From contig NZ_AP022673.1 of assembly GCF_013374115.1 (NCBI RefSeq), forward strand, positions 2,814,001 to 2,878,000: 64,000 nucleotides of DNA, written 5' to 3'. The notes under the pieces were generated by a model. That model did no database searches. It saw nothing but the letters and a program-made list of their open reading frames with translations, and had not been told where the DNA came from. Made by a program: the position numbers and the translations under genes. How positions within the stretch are numbered: position 1 is the first letter of the stretch; every line of letters starts with the position of its first letter. The stretch is from Sphingomonas sp. HMP9 (GTDB lineage: Bacteria > Pseudomonadota > Alphaproteobacteria > Sphingomonadales > Sphingomonadaceae). This document shows, one piece after another, positions 51,254 through 59,994 of this stretch.

Positions 51254-52087
51254 ATGATGCGGCTTCACCTCCATTTGTTGTCGGATTCGACCGGCGAGAC
51301 GCTCGAGAACATCGCCAAGGCGGCGTTGGCGCAATATGACGACGTCGAGACCGTCCGCCATTTTTGGCCGATGGTGCGCACCGAGGCGCATCTCGAGCGC
51401 ATCCTGCAGGAGATCGCGCAGAACCCGGGGCTTGTGGTGTTCACGCTGGTGAACCCGGCGACGCGGCGGATTCTCGAGCAGCGGTGTCTGGCCTTGGGGT
51501 TGCCCGCGGTGGCCCCGCTCGACCCGGTCAACGACGCGCTTTCCGGCTTGCTCGGGCAGCAGGCGAAGGCGCGGCCGGGGCGTCAGCATGTGCTCGACGC
51601 GGCCTATTTCGCGCGCGTCGATGCGATCCAGTGGACAATCGCGCATGACGACGGGATCGCGTGGGAGGAATGGGAGGAGGCCGATATCGTCCTTGCGGGC
51701 GTGTCGCGCTCGTCGAAGACGCCGACCTCGATCTATCTCGCTAACCGTGGCTACAAGACGGCCAACATCCCGATCGTGGTCGAGAGCCCGCCGCCCAAGA
51801 TCCTCTACGGACTCAAGACACCGCTGATCGTCGGGCTGACGACCAGCGCCGACCGGCTGATTCAGGTCCGGCGCAATCGCCTGCTGTCGCTGAACCAGCA
51901 GCCGGATACGTCGTATGTCGAAGAGGAGGCGGTGATGCGCGAGCTCGCCTTTGCGCGGCGGATGTTCGCGGACAATGGCTGGCCGGTGATCGACGTCACG
52001 CGCCGTTCGATCGAGGAGACCGCGGCCGCGATCATCGCGCTGTGTAACCAGCGGAGAAGCGACGACACCGCGAAGGTCGAGGCATGA
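51254..52087 (+). CDS. PEP synthase regulatory kinase/phosphorylase (DUF299 PpsR-like)
   Basis: A 277-residue DUF299 protein, a bifunctional serine/threonine kinase-phosphorylase family acting on PEP synthase or PPDK. It opens MRLHLHLLSDSTGETLENIA and carries the P-loop GVSRSSKTPTSIYLANRG. It sits directly right of the oriC candidate and is transcribed away from it. ATG 51254 or 51257 are both possible. It overlaps maf by 4 bp (ATGA). Which pyruvate dikinase it controls cannot be told. Confidence 0.93.
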   Translation: MMRLHLHLLSDSTGETLENIAKAALAQYDDVETVRHFWPMVRTEAHLERILQEIAQNPGLVVFTLVNPATRRILEQRCLALGLPAVAPLDPVNDALSGLLGQQAKARPGRQHVLDAAYFARVDAIQWTIAHDDGIAWEEWEEADIVLAGVSRSSKTPTSIYLANRGYKTANIPIVVESPPPKILYGLKTPLIVGLTTSADRLIQVRRNRLLSLNQQPDTSYVEEEAVMRELAFARRMFADNGWPVIDVTRRSIEETAAAIIALCNQRRSDDTAKVEA

Positions 52088-52674
52088 GCCTGATCCTCGC
52101 CTCGCAAAGCGCCTCCCGTCGGGCGATGCTGACCGCCGCGGGCGTGCCGTTCGAGGCGACCTTTGCAGGCGTCGACGAGGATGCGGCGAAGGCGGCGCTC
52201 CGCGACCTGTCGCCGCGCGATCTTGCGGACGCGCTGGCCGAACTGAAAGCGTTGAAAGTGTCGGCACGGATGCCGGGCTATCTCGTGCTGGGCAGCGACT
52301 CGCTGGTCGCGCTGGAGGACGGCACGATCCTCGACAAGCCGACCGACCGGGCCGACGCGGCGGCGCATCTGCGGCTGATGTCGGGCAAGCGCCACGATCT
52401 CTGGAGCGCGGCGGTCATCGCGGAGAACGGTCAGGCGATCTGGCGTCACGTCGAGCGCGCGAAAATGCATGTGCGGCCGCTGTCGGAGGCCTTCATCGAG
52501 AAATATCTGGAGGCGGAATGGCCGGCGATTGCGGGCTGCGTCGGGTGTTATCGGATCGAGGGGCCGGGTGCGCAGCTGTTCGCCAAGATCGAAGGCAGCC
52601 AGTTCACGGTTCTCGGCATGCCACTGCTCAACGTCCTCGATTTCCTGCGCGTGCGTAGCGAATTGCCGGCGTAA
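52084..52674 (+). CDS. maf: Maf-family nucleotide pyrophosphatase
   Basis: A 196-residue Maf/YceF-like house-cleaning pyrophosphatase. It begins LILASQSASRRAMLTAAG with the SxSxRR motif, has SDSLVALEDGTILDKP and ends with EGPGAQLFAKIEGSQF, GMPLLNVLDFLR. It probably removes modified or dangerous nucleotides. It overlaps the DUF299 gene (ATGA) and precedes aroE across two repeats. Confidence 0.92.
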   Translation: MSLILASQSASRRAMLTAAGVPFEATFAGVDEDAAKAALRDLSPRDLADALAELKALKVSARMPGYLVLGSDSLVALEDGTILDKPTDRADAAAHLRLMSGKRHDLWSAAVIAENGQAIWRHVERAKMHVRPLSEAFIEKYLEAEWPAIAGCVGCYRIEGPGAQLFAKIEGSQFTVLGMPLLNVLDFLRVRSELPA

Positions 52675-52685
52675 CAGGAAATTCC

Positions 52686-52813
52686 CGATCCTCCCCCGCC
52701 AGGGGGAGGTGTCTGGCGCTTGCCAGACGGAGGGGGCGGTAAGGGAAACGCCTGTTCCGTGCCCTCCCCTTCCGACGCCTCCACCGCCACCTCCCCCTGG
52801 CGGGGGAGGATCG
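52686..52813. repeat. Long hairpin repeat between maf and aroE
   Basis: Arms CGATCCTCCCCCGCCAGGGG (52686-52705) with inverted CCCCTGGCGGGGGAGGATCG ending at 52813, and a nested CTGGCGCTTGCCAG palindrome near 52713-52726. It is an intergenic-type element with the same CCCCC/GGGGG style as the leuS insert. Confidence 0.85.
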
Positions 52814-52866
52814 TGAGTGATGTATGCCGGTGCATGGCAATTCCATCGCGGTAGACTAAACCTTCT

Positions 52867-52916
52867 CGACCCGCGAAGGCGGGTGCCCAGACTGGATCCC
52901 CGCCGTCGCGGGGACA
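52867..52916. repeat. Small hairpin repeat upstream of aroE
   Basis: Imperfect inverted arms GACCCGCGAAGGCGGGTGCC and CCCCGCCGTCGCGGGGACAT, each containing its own short stem, about 14 bp before the aroE start region. Confidence 0.6.
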
Positions 52917-52929
52917 TACGGAGCCTTGC

Positions 52930-53742
52930 ATGACCCGACCCTATGCCGAAGTGATCGGCGATCCGATCGCGCAGTCGAAATCGCCGCTGATCCACGGCTT
53001 CTGGCTCGACGCGCTCGGGATCGACGCGGAATACCGCCACAAGCACGTTACCGCCGACGCGCTTTCCGCCTATTTCGCGGAGCGCAAAGCCGACCCCGCC
53101 TGGCGCGGGTGCAACATCACGATGCCGCACAAGCTCGCCGCGCTCGATCACGTCTCCGACCCCGGCGACGTCCGCGGGACGATCGGCGCGATCAACACGG
53201 TGTTCCGCAACGAGGGCGGCGACTGCATCGGCACCAACACCGATGCCGCCGGATTCTGGGCGCCGATCGACGACCTCGACATCGCAGGCCAGCCGGTCAC
53301 CGTTATCGGTGCCGGCGGTGCAGCGCGCGCGATCCTTTTCGCGCTTTCGCGGATGGGCGTCGGCCCCATGACGATCCTCAATCGCAATCCGCTCAAGGGG
53401 GCCGCGTTGCTGTCGACCTTCGGACTAAAGGGTCAGGCGCTGCCGATCGGCCCCGCCGCCCCGCCCTCGCGGCTTCTCGTCAATGCGAGCGTGCTCGGCA
53501 TGGCGGGCCAGCCCGCGCTTGAGATCGACCTTGGCGCGCTCGAGCCCGACTCCCTCGTGTACGACATCGTGTATTCGCCGCTCGAAACCGGCCTGCTGAA
53601 GGCGGCGCGCGCGCGCGACCTCGAAACGGTCGATGGGCTGGAAATGCTGATCGGTCAGGCGGCGGTCGCATTCGAGATATTGTTCCACGTGGAACCACCG
53701 CGTGATCGCGATGATGATCTCCGCGCGTTGCTGATCGCATGA
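52930..53742 (+). CDS. aroE: Shikimate dehydrogenase
   Basis: A 270-residue NADP-dependent shikimate dehydrogenase. [12 protein letters not shown] is the substrate Ser motif, GCNITMPHK has the catalytic Lys, TNTDAAGF the Asp, and [11 protein letters not shown] the NADP-binding fold. The C-terminal tail [11 protein letters not shown] is encoded across a parS-like site. The ATG at 52930 is preceded by GGAGCC. It overlaps coaE by 4 bp. The order aroE-coaE-dnaQ is typical of the group. Confidence 0.95.
   Translation: MTRPYAEVIGDPIAQSKSPLIHGFWLDALGIDAEYRHKHVTADALSAYFAERKADPAWRGCNITMPHKLAALDHVSDPGDVRGTIGAINTVFRNEGGDCIGTNTDAAGFWAPIDDLDIAGQPVTVIGAGGAARAILFALSRMGVGPMTILNRNPLKGAALLSTFGLKGQALPIGPAAPPSRLLVNASVLGMAGQPALEIDLGALEPDSLVYDIVYSPLETGLLKAARARDLETVDGLEMLIGQAAVAFEILFHVEPPRDRDDDLRALLIA
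53681..53696. other. parS site 3 (within aroE)
   Basis: TGTTCCACGTGGAACC, 15 of 16 bases of the palindrome; encoded as FHVEP in aroE. It lies right of oriC, opposite to the other two sites. Confidence 0.85.
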
Positions 53743-54314
53743 TCATCGGGCTGACCGGCTCGATCGGCATGGGCAAGTCTGCGGTCGCGGCGATGTTCGC
53801 TGACGAAGGCGTGCCCGTGTTCGATGCCGATGCGACCGTACACCGGTTGCAAGCCGCTGGTGGCCGGCTGGTCCCCGCGATCGAAGCCGCCTTCCCAGGC
53901 TCGACCGCCAACGGCGCCGTCGATCGCGTCAGGCTCGGCGCAGCCGTGTTCAGTGACGACGCCGCTATCAAGCAGCTCGAAGCGATCGTCCACCCGGCGG
54001 TCGGGGAAGAGCGCGCCGCGTTCCTGGCAAAACATGCCGGCCGGCGAGTCGTGTTCGACATCCCTCTCCTTTTCGAAACCGGCGGCGATCGGAAGGTCGA
54101 CCGGGTCGTCGTGGTTTCCGCCTCGCCCGACGTCCAGCGCGCGCGCGTCCTCGCCCGCCCCGGCATGACCGCCGAGAAGTTCGCGACCATCCTCGCCCGC
54201 CAGACCCCCGACGCGGAGAAGCGCGCGCGTGCGCATCATGTCATCCACACCGACACGAGCTTCGACGATACCCGCGCGCAAGTCCGGGCGGTGCTTGCAT
54301 CCTTGGAAATCTGA
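53739..54314 (+). CDS. coaE: Dephospho-CoA kinase
   Basis: A 191-residue CoaE, the last step of coenzyme A synthesis. The P-loop is [17 protein letters not shown], then DADATVHRL and [12 protein letters not shown], with PLLFETG and RVVVVSASP; the arrangement is complete. It overlaps aroE by 4 bp (ATGA) and is followed by dnaQ 15 bp later. Confidence 0.95.
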   Translation: MIIGLTGSIGMGKSAVAAMFADEGVPVFDADATVHRLQAAGGRLVPAIEAAFPGSTANGAVDRVRLGAAVFSDDAAIKQLEAIVHPAVGEERAAFLAKHAGRRVVFDIPLLFETGGDRKVDRVVVVSASPDVQRARVLARPGMTAEKFATILARQTPDAEKRARAHHVIHTDTSFDDTRAQVRAVLASLEI

Positions 54315-54329
54315 GCCGATACCATCGAG

Positions 54330-55022
54330 ATGCGTGAGATCGTCTTCGATACCGAAACCACTGGACTCAGCTTTTCCGGGGGCGACCGCATGGTCGAGAT
54401 CGGTTGCGTCGAGATGGTCAACCGGGTCGAGACCGGCCGCACCTTTCACGCCTATTACCATCCCGAACGCGACATGCCGGTCGAGGCGTTCAACGTCCAC
54501 GGGCTGAGCCAGCAGTTCTTGTCGGACAAGCCCAGATTCGCCGATGCAGTCGAGGACTTGCTCGATTTCGTCGGCGATGCGCCGATGATCGCGCACAATG
54601 CGGGCTTCGATTTCTCGTTCCTCAATGGCGAGCTGACCAAATGCGGGCGTCAGATCGTCCACATGAAGCGAATGGTCGACACGCTGCAAATCGCGCGCAG
54701 CCGTCACCCCGGCGCCAAGCATTCGCTCGATGCGCTGTGTTCGCGCTTCGGGATCGATCGCAGCCACCGTGTGCTGCACGGCGCGCTGCTCGACGCGCAG
54801 CTGCTCGCGCAGGTCTATGTCGAGCTGATGGGTGGCCGCCAGATCGGCCTCGGCCTGCTCAGCGACACCGGCAGCAGCGCCTCGACTCCGATCGTCGTAC
54901 AAGCGCCTCGGGTCGTTCGCCCGCCGCGTGTTTTCGCGGTGAGCGAGGGAGACCTTGCGGCGCATGCGGCGTTTATGAAGGGGATCAAGGATCCGATTTG
55001 GGGGGCCGTGGCGTCCGGATGA
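54330..55022 (+). CDS. dnaQ: DNA polymerase III epsilon subunit (3'-5' exonuclease)
   Basis: A 230-residue proofreading exonuclease. The DEDDh motifs are present: EIVFDTETTGLSF (ExoI), HNAGFDFSFLN (ExoII) and HGALLDAQLLAQVY (ExoIII with His). A tail of about 55 residues ending GIKDPIWG follows, which may bind the alpha subunit. It belongs with aroE and coaE. Confidence 0.95.
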   Translation: MREIVFDTETTGLSFSGGDRMVEIGCVEMVNRVETGRTFHAYYHPERDMPVEAFNVHGLSQQFLSDKPRFADAVEDLLDFVGDAPMIAHNAGFDFSFLNGELTKCGRQIVHMKRMVDTLQIARSRHPGAKHSLDALCSRFGIDRSHRVLHGALLDAQLLAQVYVELMGGRQIGLGLLSDTGSSASTPIVVQAPRVVRPPRVFAVSEGDLAAHAAFMKGIKDPIWGAVASG

Positions 55023-55083
55023 CGCTGGCAGGGTGGAGCCAACAGGACCGCCCGAGGACTGTAACGCCGTTAAGGAGACGACA

Positions 55084-55683
55084 ATGGATATCCGGATTTC
55101 TGGTCATCAGGTTGACACTGGCGAAGCACTCAACAGCCATGTGGAAGACCGACTCCAGGGTATCGCCGACAAGTATTTCTCGCGCGCCATCTCGGCCGAG
55201 GTCACGTTCGGCAAGGGCCCGCACGATGCGGGCTTCAAATGCGATATCGTCTCGCATGTCATGAAGGGCCTGGTGCTCAAGGGCCATTCGGAGGCCTATG
55301 ACGCCCGCGCCGCGTTCGACGGTGCCGCCGCCAAGATCGAGACGCAGCTCCGCCGCTACATGCGCCGCCTGAAGGACCGCCACGCGGGCGAAGCGGTCGC
55401 GATGGCCGAGAGCAACGGCTATGACAATGCCGGGTACACACTGTTCCAGGAAAGCGTCGAGGAAGACGATGTCGCCGATGCACCGCTGATCATCGCCGAA
55501 ACGCGCGTCGATATCCCCGAGGCCAGCGTGTCCGACGCGGTGATGATGCTCGATCTGCGCAACACCGCAGCCTTGTTGTTCACGAATGCGGGTACCGGTG
55601 CGCACAACATGGTCTATCGCCGCGGTGACGGCACGATCGGTTGGGTCGAGCCCCAGCGGGCAGCGGCCTCCAGTAACCAATAA
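55084..55683 (+). CDS. hpf: Long ribosome hibernation-promoting factor
   Basis: A 199-residue long-form HPF that dimerises 70S ribosomes in stationary phase. The N-terminal domain (MDIRISGHQVDTGEALNSHV) has the RaiA/HPF fold; the C-terminal dimerisation domain includes TRVDIPEASVSDAVMMLD and NMVYRRGDGTIGWVEP. AAGGAG precedes the ATG. It lies 62 bp after dnaQ and in front of ptsN, an order seen in Alphaproteobacteria and often linked to RpoN-region genes elsewhere. Confidence 0.95.
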   Translation: MDIRISGHQVDTGEALNSHVEDRLQGIADKYFSRAISAEVTFGKGPHDAGFKCDIVSHVMKGLVLKGHSEAYDARAAFDGAAAKIETQLRRYMRRLKDRHAGEAVAMAESNGYDNAGYTLFQESVEEDDVADAPLIIAETRVDIPEASVSDAVMMLDLRNTAALLFTNAGTGAHNMVYRRGDGTIGWVEPQRAAASSNQ

Positions 55684-55712
55684 TCCCCTTCTACCGTAAG
55701 AAAGGTTCATAA

Positions 55713-55740
55713 GGGCGTGCGTCTATGACGCGCGCCTTTA
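55713..55740 (+). terminator. Possible terminator after hpf
   Basis: GGGCGTGCGTC and GACGCGCGCC form an imperfect stem followed by TTTA. It may separate hpf from ptsN transcription. Confidence 0.35.
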
Positions 55741-55796
55741 CGCCGTTGCGCAACCCGCTAAGGCAGACGCGCGGGGGCGCTTGAGACAATGAACGC

Positions 55797-56264
55797 ATGA
55801 CTGATTTCAGTGATATGCTGCGTCCCGACGCAGTCCAGACCGATGTGATCGCCACCAACAAAAAGGCGGTCCTTCAGCACCTTGGCGCAATTGCATCCGA
55901 GATTGTCGATGCGGATTGCAAGACCATCGTCGACCGTCTCACCGCGCGCGAGAAGCTTGGATCGACCGGGTTCGGCGGTGGCGTCGCGATCCCCCACGCC
56001 AAGCTTGAGGGCCTCGCGCAGGTAACGGGCGTCTTCGCGCGACTCGCACAGCCGGTCGATTTTCAGGCGGTCGACGATCTCCCGGTCGATCTCGTCTTCA
56101 TGCTGCTGTCCCCCACCGATGCCGGCGCCGTCCATCTGAAGGCCCTCGCCCGCGTCTCGCGACGGTTGCGCGACAAGGCGTTCCTCGAAAAGCTGCGCGG
56201 CAGCGGATCGCCCGACGCGGTCTACGCGCTGTTCACCGCCGACGAGGTTCGCGATGCCGCGTGA
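55797..56264 (+). CDS. ptsN: PTS IIA-like nitrogen-regulatory protein PtsN
   Basis: A 155-residue EIIA-Ntr protein. The phosphorylated His67 is in GGGVAIPHAKLEG. Such proteins are phosphorylated by NPr/EI-Ntr and regulate K+ transport, stress and metabolism. The start at ATG 55797 is taken because the ATG 8 bp earlier ends in a stop after two codons. The thioesterase gene follows, with a partial repeat between. Confidence 0.93.
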   Translation: MTDFSDMLRPDAVQTDVIATNKKAVLQHLGAIASEIVDADCKTIVDRLTAREKLGSTGFGGGVAIPHAKLEGLAQVTGVFARLAQPVDFQAVDDLPVDLVFMLLSPTDAGAVHLKALARVSRRLRDKAFLEKLRGSGSPDAVYALFTADEVRDAA

Positions 56265-56274
56265 CCCCCGCGCT

Positions 56275-56344
56275 CTCGTCATCCCGACGCGCGTGCATCA
56301 TGGACGGATGCCGATCGTGGCTCTGGATCCTGATGTTCGTCAGG
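56275..56344. repeat. Degenerate half of the CCTGACgaaaGTCAGG family
   Basis: CTCTGGATCCTGATGTTCGT (56320-56339) closely matches the right arm of the elements at 20671-20750 and 28207-28287 (CTCTGGATCCTGACTTTCGT). The left side (GTCATCCCGACGCGCG) is decayed. Confidence 0.6.
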
Positions 56345-56373
56345 AAACGGCCTGCGGGTCGGGCAGTACGCGG

Positions 56374-56841
56374 ATGCCTGACACCCAGAACACCGCCGGG
56401 GCCGATGCGCATTTCCGTGCGCTCGAATCGCTCTACGCGCAGGCGCCGATCAACCGCTTCTTCGACTCCTCGCTCGAAATTCCGGAGGCCGGCGTCGCGC
56501 GAATCCGTTTCACGATCGACGAACGCCACTACCACGCGGGCGGCGCAGCGCACGGCACGAGCTATTTCAAGATGCTCGACGACGCCGCCTTCTACGCCTG
56601 CAACAGTCTGGTCACCGATCGTTTCCTGCTCACCACCGCCTTCAACCTGTTGCTCACCCGGCCGCTCAAAGTCGGTCCCGTGATCGCCGAGGGACGCTGG
56701 ATCAGCGGCAAGCGACGCGTGTTCGTCGCGGACGCGCGGTTGATCGATGCGGACGGTGAGGAAGCGGCACGCGGCACAGGCACCTTCATGCGGTCCCGGA
56801 TCGCGCTCGCCGGCCTGCCCGGATACCGCAGCGCAGCATGA
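56374..56841 (+). CDS. PaaI-like hotdog-fold thioesterase
   Basis: A 155-residue protein of the hotdog-fold thioesterase family. The hallmark is YHAGGAAHGTSYFKMLDDAAFYA, with the acidic residue in DDAAF, and VGPVIAEGRWISGKRR for the beta sheet. The substrate acyl-CoA cannot be predicted. ATG 56374 avoids an extension that crosses a degenerate repeat. It overlaps the DUF1491 gene by 4 bp. Confidence 0.88.
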   Translation: MPDTQNTAGADAHFRALESLYAQAPINRFFDSSLEIPEAGVARIRFTIDERHYHAGGAAHGTSYFKMLDDAAFYACNSLVTDRFLLTTAFNLLLTRPLKVGPVIAEGRWISGKRRVFVADARLIDADGEEAARGTGTFMRSRIALAGLPGYRSAA

Positions 56842-57164
56842 GCGGCCGTCTTCCCAGCGGGATCCTTGTCAGCGCCTTGCTGCGGCGCGTCAATGACGCT
56901 GGCGGGTTCGGCGCGGTATTGGCGAAAGGCGACCCGCAAGGGGGCGCGATCCTGGTCATCGCGATCGACAAGTACACCCCGCCCCGGCTGCTCGAACGCG
57001 GGATCGGACCCGATGGACGGACCGCGCTGATCGACTCCACCCCGCTCGAGGACCTCGACGGATATTGGCGTCGCCGCCGCGCAAGCGACCCGGATCTATG
57101 GGTTATCGAGGTAGACATCGCAGCGGCGGAACGGTTCGCCGCTGAAACGATCCTCGACGATTGA
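56838..57164 (+). CDS. DUF1491 protein
   Basis: A 108-residue DUF1491 family protein: LPSGILVSALLRRVNDAGGF and DLWVIEVDIAAAERF are its conserved ends, with GGAILVIAIDKY in the middle. It is soluble, without signal or membrane segments, of unknown function. It overlaps the thioesterase gene (ATGA), so the two are coupled. Confidence 0.9.
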   Translation: MSGRLPSGILVSALLRRVNDAGGFGAVLAKGDPQGGAILVIAIDKYTPPRLLERGIGPDGRTALIDSTPLEDLDGYWRRRRASDPDLWVIEVDIAAAERFAAETILDD

Positions 57165-57171
57165 CTCGAAA

Positions 57172-57193
57172 GCCCCCCCAATAGAGGGGGATT
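57172..57193 (+). terminator. Possible terminator after DUF1491
   Basis: CCCCCC-AATAG-AGGGGG stem, with an ATT tail; short and T-poor, so uncertain. Confidence 0.3.
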
Positions 57194-57317
57194 GCAACAT
57201 TGATTGGCGTTGTGCTGGGACGGGTGCGATCCGGATCAGTTACGCAGTCGGGGGGATGCCCGGACGATCGGCTCGTACGATTGGTTCCGTGGTCCAACCG
57301 CATCTGAATAAGTTTGA

Positions 57318-57953
57318 ATGACGATTCTTCAGCGGGCTGCGACGATCGCAGTCATGACCTTCTCTCTGGCCGGCTTGCTCGGCAACAGCGCTCCCGGTCA
57401 GGCAACCGGTATCGATCGCTCGACCACCAATCTCACTGCTCTCGCCAATCTTAACGCACTCTCGCCGCAGAATGTTCCGCAGGTCGCTCCCGCCGCAACC
57501 ACCGTTGCAGCCGTCGAGCCGATCGCTCCTGCCGAGGAAGAAGAATTCGACACGCTTGCTCAGGCCGTTGCCGCGCAGGACAGTGCCGCTGCCGACGAAG
57601 CGCTTCAGTGCCTTGCCGGCGCGATCTATTTCGAATCGAAGGGTGAGCCGCTGACCGGCCAGCTCGCGGTCGCCGAAGTCATCATCAACCGCGCCAAGTC
57701 GGGTCGTTTCCCCGCCGATGTCTGCGCCGTCGTCAAGCAGCGCGGCCAGTTCAGCTTCGTTCGCGGTGGCCAGATCCCCAACATCAACGCTGGCACCGCC
57801 TACCGCACCGCGATCGCGGTCGCCAAGGTCGCTCTGGCCGATGCGTGGAACAGCCCTGCCCAGAAGGCGCTCTACTTCAATACGCCCGATCGCCGTCCCA
57901 GCGTCCGTGCGATCAAGGTCGCATCGATCGGCAACCACGTCTTCTATCGCTGA
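57318..57953 (+). CDS. SleB-like cell wall hydrolase
   Basis: A 211-residue cell wall hydrolase. A possible signal or membrane segment lies at the start (ATIAVMTFSLAGLLGNSAPG), then a low-complexity Ala/Thr/Val/Glu linker (about 45-90), and a SleB/CwlJ-type catalytic domain about 95-210 with AIYFESKGEPLTGQLAVAEV, where Glu is the likely catalytic residue, and QFSFVRGG. These enzymes cleave peptidoglycan. The ATG at 57318 has no clear ribosome binding site. A strong terminator follows. Confidence 0.88.
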   Translation: MTILQRAATIAVMTFSLAGLLGNSAPGQATGIDRSTTNLTALANLNALSPQNVPQVAPAATTVAAVEPIAPAEEEEFDTLAQAVAAQDSAAADEALQCLAGAIYFESKGEPLTGQLAVAEVIINRAKSGRFPADVCAVVKQRGQFSFVRGGQIPNINAGTAYRTAIAVAKVALADAWNSPAQKALYFNTPDRRPSVRAIKVASIGNHVFYR

Positions 57954-57980
57954 TATCCCGCGAATATCGCTGAAGTTTGA

Positions 57981-58012
57981 CCCCGTCCCGCACCCCGCGG
58001 GGCGGGGTTTTC
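57981..58012 (+). terminator. Intrinsic terminator after the cell wall hydrolase
   Basis: CCCCGTCCCGC...GCGGGGCGGGG stem followed by TTTTCT (57981-58012), between two convergent genes. Confidence 0.88.
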
Positions 58013-58053
58013 TGTATCGGGCGGCGCCCGCGGCGGCTCGGCAAATCCCCGCC

Positions 58054-59910
58054 TTAGCGAAGGACCCGCGCCGCCAATCCCGCGCAATCTGCATCCCTCG
58101 CCGTCGGGCCCTGCTCGCCGCTGATCGCCCGTCCGATCGCCTTGAAGATATTCCCGACCGATTTGACCTCGGGCGGGATCGTCACATGCGGCTGCTGGAT
58201 CGTCCCGGTCATGTACGCCGACCCCGGCAGTTGCAGCAGCGCATGCTGTTTAGGCGCGCCGCTCAGGCGAATGGCGATCGCCTCGGCAGGAAACACCACG
58301 CTCCCCTGCCCGTGCAACTGGCTCGCGGTGGTATCGACGACCATCGGATCGACGCGTCCCCGCCCCTGCGTCACGTCGAGCTTCACGACCACGCACCGTA
58401 GCCCAGCGCGCGCGCCGTCCTTGGCGAGCAACGCGCGCGCCGCGTCGAACCCCAGCGCCGCGGCGATCCCCTGCGGCAACTGCCCGTCGCGCGCGACGAA
58501 CCCGATGCTGCCGTCGGCGTTCCCGACCGCCGCCCGGATCGTCTCGCCCGACCCCTTCAGCCGGACCCGTGCGCTCACATTCCCGCTGAAATCGCCGCGA
58601 CCGCCTGCCAGTGCCTGTACGCTGCTGCCGCGTAAACGGAGGTCGATCGCGACGGTCGGCGTCTTGCGACCGCCGCGCTGGTCGACCGTGACCCTGCCGG
58701 TGACGGTCCCCTGCGGCAGCCTGGCGACCAGCCGGTCCAGTGTCAGCAGCTGGTGATCGATCGCGATGGTCCCCTTGGCGGACACGATCGGCGACTTGCC
58801 CTTCGCCGCGACGATATGGTGGATACGGAACCCGAATGCGGCGTCGGTAGTGTCGATCTTGCCGATATCGATCCGGGTATCGGGAACCAGCCTCGGCCCG
58901 ATAGCGCGTTCCAGCGCCGCGCCTTTCGCCTGCGCCTCGTCCGACGACAGATCGGCAAAGTCAAACTGGCGGGAGACGATGTCGCCGTTCACCTTGCTGC
59001 GGCCATCCCGCTTGTCGACCGTGACGTGGCCCGCAAAGTCGGACCGCCCGACCACGCCCTTCAACTGCGTGACGACCCATTTCGGCGAATCGTGGCGGAC
59101 GTGCGCGCTGAACGACACCGGCTGTGTCCGGAACAGCCCTGCCTCGATCACCGCATCTATCAACTTCAGGTCGGTCGCGCGCGCCGTAACGTCCAGGGTA
59201 ATCGCGTCGGTATCGAGCGGCCGGTCCATCAGGCCCCTCGCCGAGATCGACAGCGCATCGCCGTCGATCGACGCGGTGAACGGCCAGGGCTTGCCCTGCG
59301 ATCGTTCGATCGACGGCCCGGCGACCGCAATCCGCACGGCCGCCCCGCGCACCGTGCCGGTGCCGTTCGCGCGGATGCCCGCAACCGGATCGGACGAGAA
59401 CCGCGCGGTGATCTGCCGTCCCTGCTTGGCATCGCGGTACGAAATCACGCTGTCGCGAATGACGAGCCCCTGCAGATCGTTCGAACTGCCGCCGCCCTTG
59501 GCCTTGCCCGGCCGGTCCCAATTGGTCCGCCCTTGCTTGTCGCGCACCAGCGCCAGCTGCAGCCCGGTCGCCTTCACGTTGCGCGGGCCGAATCCGCCCT
59601 TCAACAGCGACAGCGCGGAGAAGGTCGCCTCCGCCTCGCGCAACCGCACGAAATCGCCGCCCCCGGCCCATGTCGCCTGCGGGATACGGACCTGCGTGAT
59701 GCGGATCGTCGGGGAGAAGCCGAACCCGTCGACCCGCTCGATCCCGCCGATCGTTACCGGGCGACCGAAGCGCGCGGTGAGCTGTCGTTCGATCACGCCC
59801 TTGAGCGATCCCCAGGGAAACACGGCGAGCCCGATGATGACCGTAGCCATCACGGCCACGACGACGATGCCGGCGACTTTGACCCAGCGCTTGGCGACCC
59901 ATGTTCTCAT
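58054..59910 (-). CDS. AsmA-family protein
   Basis: A 618-residue AsmA-family protein, anchored by one N-terminal membrane helix (VAGIVVVAVMATVIIGLAVF) with a large periplasmic part. The first ~150 residues match the AsmA domain (RQLTARFGRPVTIGGIERVD), and the later region has repeated beta strands such as LKGVVGRSDFAGHVTVDKRDG. AsmA proteins are linked to outer-membrane lipid homeostasis and inter-membrane phospholipid transport. The start at ATG 59910 is preferred over a TTG at 59949. It is separate from the recQ operon. Confidence 0.9.
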   Translation of the reverse strand: MRTWVAKRWVKVAGIVVVAVMATVIIGLAVFPWGSLKGVIERQLTARFGRPVTIGGIERVDGFGFSPTIRITQVRIPQATWAGGGDFVRLREAEATFSALSLLKGGFGPRNVKATGLQLALVRDKQGRTNWDRPGKAKGGGSSNDLQGLVIRDSVISYRDAKQGRQITARFSSDPVAGIRANGTGTVRGAAVRIAVAGPSIERSQGKPWPFTASIDGDALSISARGLMDRPLDTDAITLDVTARATDLKLIDAVIEAGLFRTQPVSFSAHVRHDSPKWVVTQLKGVVGRSDFAGHVTVDKRDGRSKVNGDIVSRQFDFADLSSDEAQAKGAALERAIGPRLVPDTRIDIGKIDTTDAAFGFRIHHIVAAKGKSPIVSAKGTIAIDHQLLTLDRLVARLPQGTVTGRVTVDQRGGRKTPTVAIDLRLRGSSVQALAGGRGDFSGNVSARVRLKGSGETIRAAVGNADGSIGFVARDGQLPQGIAAALGFDAARALLAKDGARAGLRCVVVKLDVTQGRGRVDPMVVDTTASQLHGQGSVVFPAEAIAIRLSGAPKQHALLQLPGSAYMTGTIQQPHVTIPPEVKSVGNIFKAIGRAISGEQGPTARDADCAGLAARVLR

Positions 59911-59994
59911 CCAGAGCGGCGACGCCTCGCCGCGCCAAACGTTCCGCAAGCGTCAGAACCGCTGCCGCAGAATTACCGCAGTACCGGCAGGTCG

